Positions 25,846 to 36,500 of a stretch of DNA of 64,000 nt are shown here, one piece after another. The translations under genes were made by a program, and so were the position numbers. The stretch comes from JARRKU01 sp963675565. GTDB lineage: Bacteria > Desulfobacterota > Desulfobacteria > Desulfobacterales > Desulfosarcinaceae. The DNA is taken from positions 1,240,001-1,304,000 of the forward strand of contig CAXXYD010000001.1 in NCBI GenBank assembly GCA_963675565.2, in the 5' to 3' direction. The notes under the pieces are model-generated. The model was given only the letters and a program-made list of their open reading frames with translations. It made no database searches and was not told the DNA's origin. Positions within the stretch are counted from its first letter, which is position 1. Each line of letters opens with the position of its first letter.

Positions 25846-26892
25846 TTACGGCTTTTCCAGCACGGCCTCGATAGTATCGACGCCCCGGATGTCGGCCCCA
25901 AGGGCAAATCGGTCGTCCACCAGCCCGTCAATATCGGCCGACTTGATCAAGCCAAAGCGCACCATCAGATCCGCCATTTCCGCCAATTCGCTATATTTGG
26001 GAACAAACCGGTCAAAAACGATTCTGTCCTTGGGCGTTGTCAATGCATATTTGACCAGGTCCTCAGGTTGCCCCCAATAGCGGGAAGCGATATCGGCTGT
26101 TTCATCCGGGTGATGCTGCGCCCAAAGTCCTGAGCGGATAGCGCCCTCGACCAGCAGTTGCACCGCTTGCGCATCCCTGTCGATAAACCGTTGATGAACC
26201 AGCAGCAAATTACAGATAAAACCGGGCCATATTTTTTCAACGTAGAACAGCAACCGGGACTCTCCGTTCTTCAGGGTTTGGGCGGCAAAAGGTTCGCCGA
26301 CAAAATAACCGTCCAGCGCACCGGCGCTCAAGGCGGAGGCCATATCGGGAGGATTCATTTCAACAATGTGTATCTGCCCATCCATGCCTGCATCGTGGAT
26401 AGCTTTCAATACGCCTATATTATGGCCGGAAAAGCGCATGGGTACGGCAATGGTGCGCCCTGCAAGATCGCTCAGGCGGTCAGCCGCGATATTTTTTTGC
26501 ACGACAAAAGTACTTTCATGCCGGTTGCCGATATAGACGACTTTGACATCCTCGCCCTGCTGACGCAATACGATGGAAAGGGGCGCGATAATGAAGGCGG
26601 CCTGAATTTCATCATTGCGCAGGGCCTCGGCCATCTCGGCAAACGCAGCAAATTTTATGGCTTTAAAGCGAACCCGGCTTTCGGTTCGCTGACTTGCAAA
26701 ATCCAGCAGGGGCGCCGCCAGGTTGGTAATCACGGGCATATACCCCATCTTTACAACCTGGCGCTGTTCGTGGTCTGTGTTGAGCCAGTAATGCATCAAA
26801 GATATCAACAACAACCATAACAGGGCCATCAGCAGAAGACGAAGCGGATACGATCGCCAGACAGCACCCCCGGCAGAAGCGTTAGACGGCAT
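25846..26892 (-). CDS. Membrane-anchored ABC substrate-binding protein (nitrate/sulfonate/taurine type)
   Basis: A 348-residue periplasmic-binding protein of the SsuA/NrtA/TauA class. An N-terminal hydrophobic helix (PLRLLLMALLWLLLISLM) lacks a clear cleavage site or lipobox and probably anchors it. Typical elements are VKMGYMPVITNLAAP, FIIAPLSIVLRQQGEDVKVV, IAVPMRFSGHNIG and GALDGYFVGEPFAAQTL. The ligand cannot be read from sequence. Its start overlaps the end of the ATPase gene by 11 bases; it ends a five-gene transport/sensing run. Confidence 0.85.
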   Translation of the reverse strand: MPSNASAGGAVWRSYPLRLLLMALLWLLLISLMHYWLNTDHEQRQVVKMGYMPVITNLAAPLLDFASQRTESRVRFKAIKFAAFAEMAEALRNDEIQAAFIIAPLSIVLRQQGEDVKVVYIGNRHESTFVVQKNIAADRLSDLAGRTIAVPMRFSGHNIGVLKAIHDAGMDGQIHIVEMNPPDMASALSAGALDGYFVGEPFAAQTLKNGESRLLFYVEKIWPGFICNLLLVHQRFIDRDAQAVQLLVEGAIRSGLWAQHHPDETADIASRYWGQPEDLVKYALTTPKDRIVFDRFVPKYSELAEMADLMVRFGLIKSADIDGLVDDRFALGADIRGVDTIEAVLEKP

Positions 26893-27679
26893 AGGGTACT
26901 CCCAGCATCAGAAATATTTCACTGCGTAAACGGCTCAAATCGGCATCGCGTTCAAAATCTCGTGGCCTTGGAAAATCAAGTTTGTGCACGAGTTTAATGG
27001 TGGAAGGCCGTCCGCTCATGACCACCACGCGATCTCCCATAATGAGCGCATCATCGATGTCGTGGGTGACCACTATGGTCGTTTTTTGCAGGAATTCATG
27101 CATATTGACGACCTCTTCACGCATTTTCATGTGGGTTAAAAAGTCCAGCCCGCTGAACGGTTCATCCATTATGAGCATATCGGGGTTGACCGCCAGGGCC
27201 CTGGCCAACTCCACCCTGCGCTGCATGCCGCCGGACAGCTGGTGAGGATAATACCCTTCAAATTCCTCCAATTCCACCATTTCGATATATTCTTGGATTT
27301 TCTCTTCCTTGGCCGCGTCATCGTGCATATGGCGAAGGCCCAGGCCGACATTCTGCGCCACGGTCATCCATGGAAAAAGACCGCTGTTTTGAAAAACGAA
27401 GATGGAATCGGCTGATGGGCCTGCAACGGTTTTGCCGGCCACAACCACGCGCCCATAGGAAGACTGTTCGAAACCGGCAATAATCCTCAGCATGGTGGAT
27501 TTGCCGCATCCTGAAGGGCCCAGTATGCACACCATTTCGCCTTCTTCAAACTCCAGAGAAATATCCTTGAGCACCAGCACATGATCGCCGGGATGCTCCT
27601 CGGGGTCGTAGATATTACGCGGCTTATTGCGCCGGTTCATATATACTTTGGTCAAATTTTCAATTCTGATATGTCCCAT
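26882..27679 (-). CDS. ABC transporter ATPase (SsuB/TauB/NrtD type)
   Basis: The start is the ATG at 27679 (GHIRIENLTKVY); the frame to 27709 would overlap the permease gene. The 265-residue protein has GPSGCGKST (Walker A), the Q-loop FQNSGLFPW, signature LSGGMQRRVELARAL, Walker B MLIMDEPFSGLD and the switch His VVTHDIDDAL. It powers the importer formed with the adjacent permease and binding protein. Confidence 0.95.
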   Translation of the reverse strand: MGHIRIENLTKVYMNRRNKPRNIYDPEEHPGDHVLVLKDISLEFEEGEMVCILGPSGCGKSTMLRIIAGFEQSSYGRVVVAGKTVAGPSADSIFVFQNSGLFPWMTVAQNVGLGLRHMHDDAAKEEKIQEYIEMVELEEFEGYYPHQLSGGMQRRVELARALAVNPDMLIMDEPFSGLDFLTHMKMREEVVNMHEFLQKTTIVVTHDIDDALIMGDRVVVMSGRPSTIKLVHKLDFPRPRDFERDADLSRLRSEIFLMLGVPYAV

Positions 27680-27687
27680 TGCATCCT

Positions 27688-28491
27688 TTAATGAGGGGCA
27701 CCGCCCCACTGGGTTGATTCAATGTACCCCAGACGTTTCATCAGGTAATCGAGCATCAGGCCGATGATTCCGATCACGATCATTCCCACCATGACATAAT
27801 CCATGCGCAGTGCGTTCCGGGCATCCAGGATCAAATAGCCCAGCCCCGATTGAACGGCAATCATCTCAGCGGCCACCACCACCAGCCAGGCGATGGTGAT
27901 CGTCAGGCGCAACGCCGTGATCACTTCAGGTATAATGGCCGGCAAAATCACCTTGCTGAGGGTTTCCCATCGATTGAAGCTGAAATTGGCGGACACCTGG
28001 AAAAAAATCGGGTTGATGTTCTGCACGGCGATGATGGTGGATACCACCAGGGGAAAAAAGCTGGACAGGAAAATTAAAAAGATCGCCGGGCGATCACCGA
28101 TTCCGAACCACAGCATGGCCAGCGGTATCCATGCCAAAGGCGAAATGGGCCGCAGGAACTGAATGACCGGATTCAGAAACCAGCGAATAAAATGTATGCG
28201 CCCAAGGGCGATCCCCAGAGGAATTCCAAGAACAATCGCCAGATAAAAACCGGCGGTTACACGAAACAAGCTGGCCACCGTATGGCGCAATAAAGTTCCG
28301 TTGACGCATAATTCGATTAGACTCATGACCACCGTTATTGGATCCGGGAAAATGTGGGCACTCCAGCCACTGCACCGCGCAAAGGCTTCCCAGAATATCA
28401 AAATCCCCATAAAGGCGATGATCCCGTACCAGGATCTGAGTTTATGGGGTTCGCTTTTGAGTTTAGGTAGATTCACGTTGGGCTCGTTCAT
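27688..28491 (-). CDS. ABC transporter permease (SsuC/TauC type)
   Basis: A 267-residue inner-membrane permease with about six helices. The cytoplasmic coupling segment ALRLTITIAWLVVVAAEMIA and the RPISPLAWIPLAMLWFGIGD stretch are characteristic of the nitrate/sulfonate/bicarbonate family. It lies between the TauE-like gene (one base away) and the ATPase (eight bases away), so all are co-transcribed. Confidence 0.93.
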   Translation of the reverse strand: MNEPNVNLPKLKSEPHKLRSWYGIIAFMGILIFWEAFARCSGWSAHIFPDPITVVMSLIELCVNGTLLRHTVASLFRVTAGFYLAIVLGIPLGIALGRIHFIRWFLNPVIQFLRPISPLAWIPLAMLWFGIGDRPAIFLIFLSSFFPLVVSTIIAVQNINPIFFQVSANFSFNRWETLSKVILPAIIPEVITALRLTITIAWLVVVAAEMIAVQSGLGYLILDARNALRMDYVMVGMIVIGIIGLMLDYLMKRLGYIESTQWGGAPH

Positions 28492-28492
28492 T

Positions 28493-29254
28493 TCAATAGG
28501 AGTTATAAATCAGATGAATACCGATAAGGGTCAACAAGAAAATAAAAATTTCCTTGAGAATTCTTTCATTGATGCGCCCCGCAACACGGGGACCGATCTG
28601 ACCGCCGAGAATCACCCCGGGAACGGCCCAGCTCAATGAGGCAATATCGGCCTGCCCCCCCATAAGAAAGTGGGAAAGCCCGCCAACGACGCAGGTCCCG
28701 AAAATAGTGGCCACGCTGGTTGCCACCGCCGCATTCATACGCAGATCAAGCTTACTGCGCATCAGCGGAACCAGCCATTCACCAATGCTGATACTGAGCA
28801 TTCCACTGGCGATCGCCATGACGCTGACCCCCCAGCCATAGCGGCCGGCATCCCGGATCCGGGCACGGCTTCGCCCGCTGTCGCCATAGCGCTGGTTGGT
28901 TGAAACAAATATCAGCGCAGTGGCCAGCGTAATGCTCCCCAGTATGAATTTAAGGTAAACCGATGAAAGGATGCGGGTCATCCAGGCACCCAGCGCAATC
29001 CCCGGAATGGTAATGGCCAGCAGCAGCAGCACCAGGTGAAGGTCAACCAGCCCCCTGCGCCAATAAGCAAAAGCGCCCGATCCCATACCGGCTGTTTGAA
29101 TCAGAAGGGATGTCATAACGGCCGTATCTGGCCGTAATTTTAGCAGAATCATGAGAAAAGGCATCCACAGTATCCCGCCGCCGATCCCCACGGTGGAGAC
29201 CACGGTGGCAATCAGGATACCCGCTGGGAATGAGATCCAACTATCCAGCATCAT
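28493..29254 (-). CDS. TauE/SafE-family membrane permease (sulfite/organosulfonate exporter-like)
   Basis: A 253-residue membrane protein with about seven to eight helices and the TauE repeats (TVVSTVGIGGGILWMPFLM near the N-terminus, ATIFGTCVVGGLSHFLMGG in the second half, GGQIGPRVAGRI near the end). The family exports sulfite, sulfoacetate or related anions. Coupling to a sulfonate-type ABC importer is consistent with import of an organosulfonate and export of a sulfur product, but this is inference. Its start overlaps the HAMP protein gene by 14 bases. Confidence 0.85.
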   Translation of the reverse strand: MMLDSWISFPAGILIATVVSTVGIGGGILWMPFLMILLKLRPDTAVMTSLLIQTAGMGSGAFAYWRRGLVDLHLVLLLLAITIPGIALGAWMTRILSSVYLKFILGSITLATALIFVSTNQRYGDSGRSRARIRDAGRYGWGVSVMAIASGMLSISIGEWLVPLMRSKLDLRMNAAVATSVATIFGTCVVGGLSHFLMGGQADIASLSWAVPGVILGGQIGPRVAGRINERILKEIFIFLLTLIGIHLIYNSY

Positions 29255-29873
29255 GGGAGTGGTCTACCGTATAGAAGTTGAAATAGGCAAGCACTTCGTG
29301 CAGGTTGGATAATTCATCACCAATGCGTTCAATGGCATGGTGCATTTCTGCGAAACCGCCGGAATCAATGGATGCCGTTTTAAACTGGCGCTTTGCCTTT
29401 TCCACGTAGCCCATGCTATTGGCGCAAGTGCGCTGGGAAAGCAAAATAATCTCCTGAAGATTGCTCGACATTTCATTGATGACGTTGCCCAACTCCGCCA
29501 GTTCGTTGTTTGCGTCGATGCGAATGGTTTGACTCAAATCGCCTGAAGATATCTTCTGGGATTTTCGAATCATATGCTGCAGGGGCTCGGTGATGTGCTT
29601 GATGAACATGGTCAGGACAATCAGTATGACCACCATGATAATGACAACCATCAGTATCGCCTTGCTGCGCAATCGCTCGATAGGCGCAAGCACTGTCTCT
29701 TTATCGATCGCTTGGGCGCAGCTTTGATCGATACGACTCCAGATCTCCGCGCCCAAATCACCGCCGTGAAACTCGGCCAGAAATTCGACTCCCACCAGCA
29801 TGGAAGCAAACCCGATCAGCAGGAAATAGATAATCATGGTTCGCTGCAGTGAATAATGCGACTTAGAAACCAT
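29241..29873 (-). CDS. Two-helix membrane protein with HAMP domain and no signalling output domain
   Basis: A 210-residue protein: transmembrane helix 1 (MIIYFLLIGFASMLVGV), a short ~50-residue periplasmic segment, helix 2 (AILMVVIIMVVILIVLTMFI), a HAMP domain (ITEPLQHMIRKSQKISSGDL to INEMSSNL), and a helical tail of ~75 residues. It resembles a methyl-accepting chemotaxis receptor that stops after HAMP: there is no coiled-coil signalling tip and no kinase. It lies between a ParA/Che operon and a transport operon, overlapping tauE by 14 bases, so it may pass transporter status to the Che proteins. Confidence 0.75.
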   Translation of the reverse strand: MVSKSHYSLQRTMIIYFLLIGFASMLVGVEFLAEFHGGDLGAEIWSRIDQSCAQAIDKETVLAPIERLRSKAILMVVIIMVVILIVLTMFIKHITEPLQHMIRKSQKISSGDLSQTIRIDANNELAELGNVINEMSSNLQEIILLSQRTCANSMGYVEKAKRQFKTASIDSGGFAEMHHAIERIGDELSNLHEVLAYFNFYTVDHSHDAG

Positions 29874-29994
29874 TGCCGCCTCTGGGGCTGAAAAGGATCA
29901 GGGAAGTGCCCACTTCACCGGGAAGTTGTTTTTGGGCACGATTTGAATTGAGTGAAAATAACAGCAAGATTCGCATAGGGGTATATGTTTCGGA

Positions 29995-30936
29995 TTATTG
30001 CTTATCCGGCAACTGTCCCAGGATCTCCCTGGCCAGACGCAAGTACTGTTTCCCGGCCCTGCTCTCTTTATTGTACTGAATCACCGGCATGCTCATGATC
30101 TGGGCTTCTTTGATGCGATAGTCCATTTCGATAAGGGTGTCAAAGCTCATGCCGGGATAAAGATGCTTAAGCTTGGTGCATATCATTTTTGAAGCCGTGC
30201 TGGCATTGTCGTACATGGTAATCAGGATGCGGAATTCAATGAAGGGGTTGGTCTTGGTCTTGATGAGTTCAATCAGTTTGATAATTTGGTCTATCCCATG
30301 GGTCGACAGGTAATCGCACTGGCTCGGAATAATGACAAGCTGAGAAGCTGTCAGGGCGTTGAGCGTGAAAAACTCAATGGATGGCGGCGTGTCGATGAGA
30401 ATATAGTCGAACTGCTCCTTGATGGGCAGCAGTCGATCTTTCAACAAAAACTCAAAATTCTGGGCGCCAAAGTATTTTTTGTTCAGCAACACCATGTTTT
30501 TGTTGGATGGAAAAAGCCACAGGTTGGGATATTGGGTCTGCAGCGCCATTTGGGCCATGTCATCCGGTTTTCCGCTCAATGTATCGTAAAAAGAGATGGT
30601 CTCTTTATATCCCAGGGACAGGGTCAAGCTGGCCTGGACGTCGAAATCCACCATCAGTACCCGCTTATCATGCATCGCCAGAGACAATCCAAGGTTCAGG
30701 CAGGTCGATGTCTTGGCGACACCACCCTTCTGATTGCTGATGGCGATAATATTCTCATGGTCACACCATTTACGTGTGGCCGCCAGATCGAAAAATTTAA
30801 TTTCCTCCACGCGCACCGGGCGATAGGCCGGAAAAATTTGTTGGCATTTGATACAGCGCGCGTTGAAGCGATGCGTATCGACATCCTTATCTGCCAATTC
30901 ATAGCGTGTTTGGCAGTTTGGGCAGACAACGATCAT
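29995..30936 (-). CDS. ParA-family ATPase with N-terminal zinc ribbon (chemosensory ParC-like)
   Basis: A 313-residue fusion. The N-terminal ~40 residues form a zinc ribbon with C5, C8, C28 and C31 (VCPNCQ, RCIKCQ). The rest is a ParA ATPase: deviant Walker A NQKGGVAKTS, VLMVDFDVQASLT, and IDTPPSIEFFTLNAL. ParA-like ParC proteins in chemosensory operons segregate and anchor signalling arrays at cell poles. It follows cheB by 21 bases in the operon. The same C5-C8-C28-C31 ribbon occurs in the CheB-like protein at 38916-40153. Confidence 0.9.
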   Translation of the reverse strand: MIVVCPNCQTRYELADKDVDTHRFNARCIKCQQIFPAYRPVRVEEIKFFDLAATRKWCDHENIIAISNQKGGVAKTSTCLNLGLSLAMHDKRVLMVDFDVQASLTLSLGYKETISFYDTLSGKPDDMAQMALQTQYPNLWLFPSNKNMVLLNKKYFGAQNFEFLLKDRLLPIKEQFDYILIDTPPSIEFFTLNALTASQLVIIPSQCDYLSTHGIDQIIKLIELIKTKTNPFIEFRILITMYDNASTASKMICTKLKHLYPGMSFDTLIEMDYRIKEAQIMSMPVIQYNKESRAGKQYLRLAREILGQLPDKQ

Positions 30937-30957
30937 AAATAACTCCCTTAAAGTGGA

Positions 30958-31998
30958 TTACGAAATGCAGTTTTCAATGGCCCCGGGCAACTGGCTTTCA
31001 TCGGCCACGGTTGAAACGCTTCCCATTTCAATCGCATGCTGGGTCAAATTCGGATACACACAGCATTGCATATCTTGGGCGATGGTCACCCCACCCTTTT
31101 CCCGTATTTGGGCAAACCCCTCAGCGCCGTCATCCCCCACTCCGGTCAGCATGACACCAATGGCTCTGTCCTTGAAACGGGCGGCAGCCGTACTGAACAT
31201 CAGGTTCAAGGGCCTTTCCACAGGTTCGCCCAGGCGCATACAGGCATTGCCGTTCTCGTCATCTTCAATCCGCAAGGCGAATTCATTGGAGCATATATAG
31301 CAAACGCCCTGCTGGATGATCTGCCCATCGGAAGCGGTTTGAATTTCCCAGGGAACATGTTCGTTGAATTTCTGAACGAAAGCCGGCAGGATTTGCGGGG
31401 CAATCTCTTGAACCACGACTATCCCGGCGGGCAAACGCGGCGAGAGCCTCGTGAGCAGGCGGATGACGGTGTTCGGCCCGCTCAGGCTGGTACCCAGCGT
31501 GACGAGGTAGCCCAATGGCGGATTCTCCGTTGCAGGCGGCCGCCCCTGGGATGTCTTGCTGCGCTCGTGAATGCGCACCCGGCGAATATTTTCAAAATTG
31601 ACGTTGCTGGCAATTTTGACCCGGTCGATGATTTGCCGCCTGGATTTGTCCATATCCTCGGATATTGCGCCCGAGGGCTTGGGCACGAAATCGACGACAC
31701 CCAGTCGCAATGCCTCGAAAGTAACGGCGCCATCGCTGAAAAGAGAACTGAGAACCACCACCGGAACCGGCGACTCGATCATAATATGCCGGATCGCCTC
31801 CAGCCCGTCCATTCTGGGCATATCGATATCCAGGGTAACCACATCGGGTTGCAGCGCCTTGATTTTATCCAGTCCGTCCAGACCATCCCGTGCAGTTCCC
31901 ACAATCTCAAGATCTGCATCGGTTTCCAAAATTTCGGTGATAGCTTTGCGCATGAACAACGCATCATCGACAATCAAGGCTTTAATTGGTCTATCCAT
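30958..31998 (-). CDS. cheB: CheB-like protein 1 (receiver plus methylesterase fold, catalytic His replaced)
   Basis: ATG at 31998 gives DRPIKALIVDDA; an in-frame GTG at 32013 is the alternative. The 346-residue protein has a receiver domain with the phospho-acceptor D57 (VTLDIDMPRMDG) and a C-terminal CheB methylesterase fold. Compared with Salmonella CheB (S164, H190, D286), the Ser (S171 in LGTSLSGP) and Asp (D290 in TGVGDDGAEG) are kept, but the His of the QHMP motif is Glu (E198 in VVQEIAP). Esterase activity is therefore doubtful. No cheR lies nearby. Fifth che gene of the operon. Confidence 0.85.
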   Translation of the reverse strand: MDRPIKALIVDDALFMRKAITEILETDADLEIVGTARDGLDGLDKIKALQPDVVTLDIDMPRMDGLEAIRHIMIESPVPVVVLSSLFSDGAVTFEALRLGVVDFVPKPSGAISEDMDKSRRQIIDRVKIASNVNFENIRRVRIHERSKTSQGRPPATENPPLGYLVTLGTSLSGPNTVIRLLTRLSPRLPAGIVVVQEIAPQILPAFVQKFNEHVPWEIQTASDGQIIQQGVCYICSNEFALRIEDDENGNACMRLGEPVERPLNLMFSTAAARFKDRAIGVMLTGVGDDGAEGFAQIREKGGVTIAQDMQCCVYPNLTQHAIEMGSVSTVADESQLPGAIENCIS

Positions 31999-32071
31999 AA
32001 TAATCGCTTCCACTTTCTTGCCAGTCCTGCTGGCGCTATTAAATAGAAAATCTGCCTGCGCTGGCTGATCT

Positions 32072-33496
32072 TCAGCTGCAATGACGCATCAGAATATCCT
32101 TCATGTCTGACGAATCAAACATCTGGGCGATCAGATTCTCATCCACTGCGGGTTTCAGGCTGGCCGGCAATATGCAATTCTCCAAACGGGGCGAAAGGAT
32201 CGTTCCGCCAGCCGCTTTGACGGCCCTCAAGCCCTCGAGGCTTCCAATCTCTGCACCGGACAAAAGAATAACCCCCAATCGAGAATGAAACAATTCGGCT
32301 GCCCTGACGAACAGTCGATCCATATTTTCTTTTTTATCCGGTTCCAAAACTGCAGGTATTTCCTGCAGCCCCAACTGTCCATCGACTTCTGAGAACGCAT
32401 ACCCCTGCCCCCCGGTACCGATATAGCACCTGCCCGGATTCAACCGTACATCTCCCGACAGCGGCCGGACTTCAAATCGGCATCGAAGGTTCAAATAGGA
32501 AGATAAGGTTTGGGCAAACCGCGGCGGGATGGACTGCAATGACACGACCCCTGCGCTGGAAGCAGCGGGCAGGGAGGTGATCAAGTTTACCATCTCAAGA
32601 TACCCACCGGTGCCCGAACAGACCAATAGAAGTTTTTGGCACACGCCAATGTCATTGACCACGATAAAATCAGACGGCTTCAGTTTTGGGCAGTGCAATA
32701 AATGAAATCGGTTTACTTTGGCCTTGGCCGCTGTATGAACGCGATCAACAATGCTTTGCTGCTGAATGAGGATATTGCTGCTTTTAACCGGCTTGCTCAT
32801 AAAATCGACAGCGCCCAGGTTTAGAAACGAAAGCAGCGTTGAATAAGACGACGGCAGCAAATTACTCATGATCAGCACCGGGCAGGGACTGCCGATCATA
32901 ATGTGTTTGAGGGCTGTGCTGCCGTCCATCACCGGCATATTCACATCCATGGTAATCAGATCCGGCGCAAGCTGCTTCATTTTTTTTAAAGCTTCCTCCC
33001 CATTGGCAGCCGTTCCTACAACATTGATGGATGGATCCGCAGTCAACATGCTGGTTAATATCTTGGACATGATCGGCGAGTCATCCACGATCAGCACGCG
33101 CAACCGGTGAACCTCGGCTTGCAGCGATTTTTCTTCACGTGTATGGGCCATCTCATCCGCCTGGCGAGCGGCCTCCATAAGCAGAAACTGGCAAGGCTCT
33201 TTTATGCTGGGCGATTCAATGGCCGGCGCTTCCAGGGTTTCAAATTGTCCGCCTTGCCATCCCAGTATAGTAAAAAAGGCCTGGACGCCTGTTTGGGATC
33301 CAAACTCGGCGTGCACGACTTCCCCGTCCTGGATATGGATTGTACCCTGATCACTGTCCTGACTGACGCGGATACAGAGGCTTGCACCGGCCAGGCAGCA
33401 CATTTGAATAATATCGGTAATTTGGATATTTCTCAAAGTGCCCGCAAAACCACCACTTTCCTGAGCAGATCCGTTTTCGCGGGAAGGAGATGTCAT
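32072..33496 (-). CDS. CheB-like protein 2: DUF4388/PATAN, receiver and degenerate CheB domain
   Basis: A 474-residue protein in three parts: an N-terminal DUF4388 (PATAN) domain (about 16-110; GTLRNIQITDIIQMCCLAG, DGEVVHAEF, AFFTILGWQGGQF), a receiver domain with D184 (ITMDVNMPVMDG), and a CheB methylesterase-like domain from about 287. All three triad positions are lost: Ser to Gly (VCSGTGG, G295), His to Ser (LQSIPP, S322), and the Asp loop TGMGxDGAxG reads SGAEIGSLEG. It cannot work as a methylesterase and is probably a phosphorylation-controlled binding protein. It lies between cheA and cheB1. Confidence 0.85.
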   Translation of the reverse strand: MTSPSRENGSAQESGGFAGTLRNIQITDIIQMCCLAGASLCIRVSQDSDQGTIHIQDGEVVHAEFGSQTGVQAFFTILGWQGGQFETLEAPAIESPSIKEPCQFLLMEAARQADEMAHTREEKSLQAEVHRLRVLIVDDSPIMSKILTSMLTADPSINVVGTAANGEEALKKMKQLAPDLITMDVNMPVMDGSTALKHIMIGSPCPVLIMSNLLPSSYSTLLSFLNLGAVDFMSKPVKSSNILIQQQSIVDRVHTAAKAKVNRFHLLHCPKLKPSDFIVVNDIGVCQKLLLVCSGTGGYLEMVNLITSLPAASSAGVVSLQSIPPRFAQTLSSYLNLRCRFEVRPLSGDVRLNPGRCYIGTGGQGYAFSEVDGQLGLQEIPAVLEPDKKENMDRLFVRAAELFHSRLGVILLSGAEIGSLEGLRAVKAAGGTILSPRLENCILPASLKPAVDENLIAQMFDSSDMKDILMRHCS

Positions 33497-33546
33497 GGTA
33501 CTCGCACTCTTCTTTGTTTGAACACTGTTTAAACGCGCAATATATA

Positions 33547-36500
33547 TTAAACGGCCGCTTTGAGCCTGGCCGCGTGTTTATCGAAAGACAAGTGAACCAG
33601 TTCAAACACGTCCAGAATCAGGGAAATGCTCCCATCGCCCAGAATAGTGGCACCGGAAAAACCGCTTTTTTCCTGCAGGTAATCTTCCAGCGGCTTGATC
33701 ACCACTTCCTGCCGTCCCATGAGTTCATCTACAATAAAACCGATTTGCTTCGAACCGGTATTGACGATCACCACGAAATGCTCTGAACGGTCCGTGGCAC
33801 GAGAGGCCATGCTAAATGTCCGATCCAGCCGGATTAAAGGCACGGGGTCCTCTCTCAGATAGCACACCTCGATCCCCTCAATGGTGGCAATATCCTCATT
33901 CTGAACACGAATGGTTTCATCCACGGCGGCCAGAGGAATAGTGAAAATCTCATCCTGCACGCGCACCAGCAGCGCCGGGATGATTGCGAGGGTCAACGGG
34001 ATCCTGATTTTGAACCGCACGCCGGCCCCGATGCGGCTTGAAATGTCAATTGTGCCATTGAGTTTTTCAATATTGTCTTTAACCACATCCATGCCAACGC
34101 CGCGGCCCGATGTGTGCGTTATTTCCCTGGCCGTTGAAAATCCAGGCCGCATGATCAGGGTCATAATTTCATCGTCACTCATCACCTCGACTTCTTCAGA
34201 GCTGGCAAACCCCTTATCCAGGGCCAGTGTTTTAATTTGCGAAGCATCAATGCCGCGTCCATCATCGCTGATTTCGATAACGACAAAATTGCTCTCATGG
34301 TAGGCTTCCAGCCGCAGGGTGCCGGACTCCGGTTTGCCTTTCTGTTTGCGCTCGGAGACATCTTCAATGCCATGATCCACGGCATTACGGATGATATGAA
34401 CCAGCGGATCGGCGATCTGCTCGATAACCATTTTGTCCAATTCGGTCTCTTCGCCGTAAATTTCCAAATTGACTTTTTTAGGCGTGTTGCGCACCAGGTC
34501 ATGGACCAGCCGCGGATAGCGACTGAACAGTTGGGCGATGGGAAGCATGCGGACCTTCATGACATTTTCCTGAAGATCTGCTGTAACACGCCCCAGGCTG
34601 GCAGTGGCATCGTTCAATCGATTGGTAATCTCCTTGAACAGGTTCATTTCAGGCCCATTGAGCTTTTGGGACTGTTTAAGCGCCAGCTGCAATTCCCGCA
34701 TATCCGCAAAAAGCTGGGTGAATCCGGAACGGTTGACGACCAGTTCCCCGACCTGGTTCATCAGGGAATCGATCTTGGCAGAATCGACGCGAATAGACTG
34801 TTTGGCCATGCGATCGCGAAATTTATCCGTCTGGCGTCTGCCCAGCTTATGGTAATTCCTGCGGTCGTCCGGCTCGCGCTGGGGGGCCGGCGCCGGTTGA
34901 GGCTGGGGCATCTGCGGTGAGACGGTTTTCGACAATTGGCTTTGCAACGGTTTTTCGCTCTCCTGCCCACCGGAGAAAAGAACCGATTCGATGTCCGAAC
35001 GGCCGCTCCATTCTTCCGGAACCCCTTTGTCGTCTTTTTCCATTTCAGCCGGGCTGGCGTCAGTGATATCTTCCATTGACTGCTCGGCACCGGACAACAA
35101 GTCGTTTTCAATATCATCCGGAAATGAAGCTTGTAATGAATCGGAAGCCAATCCCAGCCGCTCATCAAATGCCAGGGCCAGTCTATTGAGCAAAGCGTCC
35201 TCCTGCGGGTCGGAATCATCCTGCTCCATGACGGCGCTTTCGACATCATCTTCAAAGTCTTGCAGCGTAACAATTTCCGAAGTCGGCTCAAGCATAAAGT
35301 CATTATCCGCCAATGTCTCTTCAATGCCGTCCGGTACTGAATCGGTTACTTCCTGCGGTTCGGCTTCCGAAGACACCGGACCTGTTTCAAAATCGGGGAA
35401 GAAATTTCGGACATGCTCGATATTGGCAGCCATGGTGTCACGGGCAAAGCTTTGGACATCAATTGAATCGCCATTTGCTATTTTTTCCGACACGGCTTGA
35501 ATCTCATGGGCCCATTGCTGATAAAACTGCTTCAGATCATCATACTCCATATAATTTGCGGAAGACCGCAATTGGGTCAGTTGCTGCAGACACCGATCCA
35601 GCGCCGGCAGATCGACATCCTCGGATGCAAATCGATCTGTTTCCCGGGTCAGCGACTGCAGGCCCTGCCTGAGCTGGCTCAGGAATATGGCAAAGAGCTC
35701 CATATCGTATTCTTCACCATATTGAGTTACCGCATATGGCCTTTGATCTGAATCTTGGCCCGCCGTCTCTTGACTTTGGGCACCGGCCTGCAAGGTTTGA
35801 TCCAGACGTTGGATCAAGTCGTCAACCGGGGATTGTTCCACCTGGTAGCGGTCGAGCTCTTCCATGAGTTTGGTAATCCGGTCGTTGCCGCTCATCAGCA
35901 GATCGATCATATCGCCGTCGACAGTCCGTTCCCCGCGCCGCAGCAGATCCAAAAGGCTCTCGAGCTTGTGGGACAGTTCGGCGATACGCTCCATGCCCAG
36001 ATATTCGGATGACCCCTTGATGGTGTGGATGGACCGGAATATCTCGTTGAGCACATCGGCATCATCGGGCTGCTGCTCCAACTGCAGCAGGTTGCGTTCC
36101 GTTCCTTCAAGATGCTCGCCGGTCTCGGCGATGAAATCATTGAGCAGCCCCCGGTCTTCAAACACCTGGGGTTCTTCGGACGGCGCAGCTTCACCTTCAA
36201 CCGGAACCGGCCCGGCAGTGGCTGGTTCCGGCAAGGCCGCTGCAGCTTCCACAATACGCTGCAGATCCGTCACTTTGGGAAACATGGCCTGGATCTTCCT
36301 GAAATTGGCCACCATCGCCTCTTGCACAAACGACCCGACGTCCATCGTCTCGCCGCTTTTAACCTGCTCGAGACAGCGATCGACCACCCCGGTCCACTGG
36401 CCGTAAAGCCCTTTGAGCTCTTCGTATCCCATATAGTTGGCCGACGATCGCAATGTGGCCAGTTGCTCGCTGCTGCCCGCCAGCACGGTTTCGATATCTT

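Noticed and set aside
29930..29960. Possible sigma-54 promoter (GGGCACG followed by an AT-rich stretch)
   Set aside because: The -12 element does not match TTGC at the required spacing.
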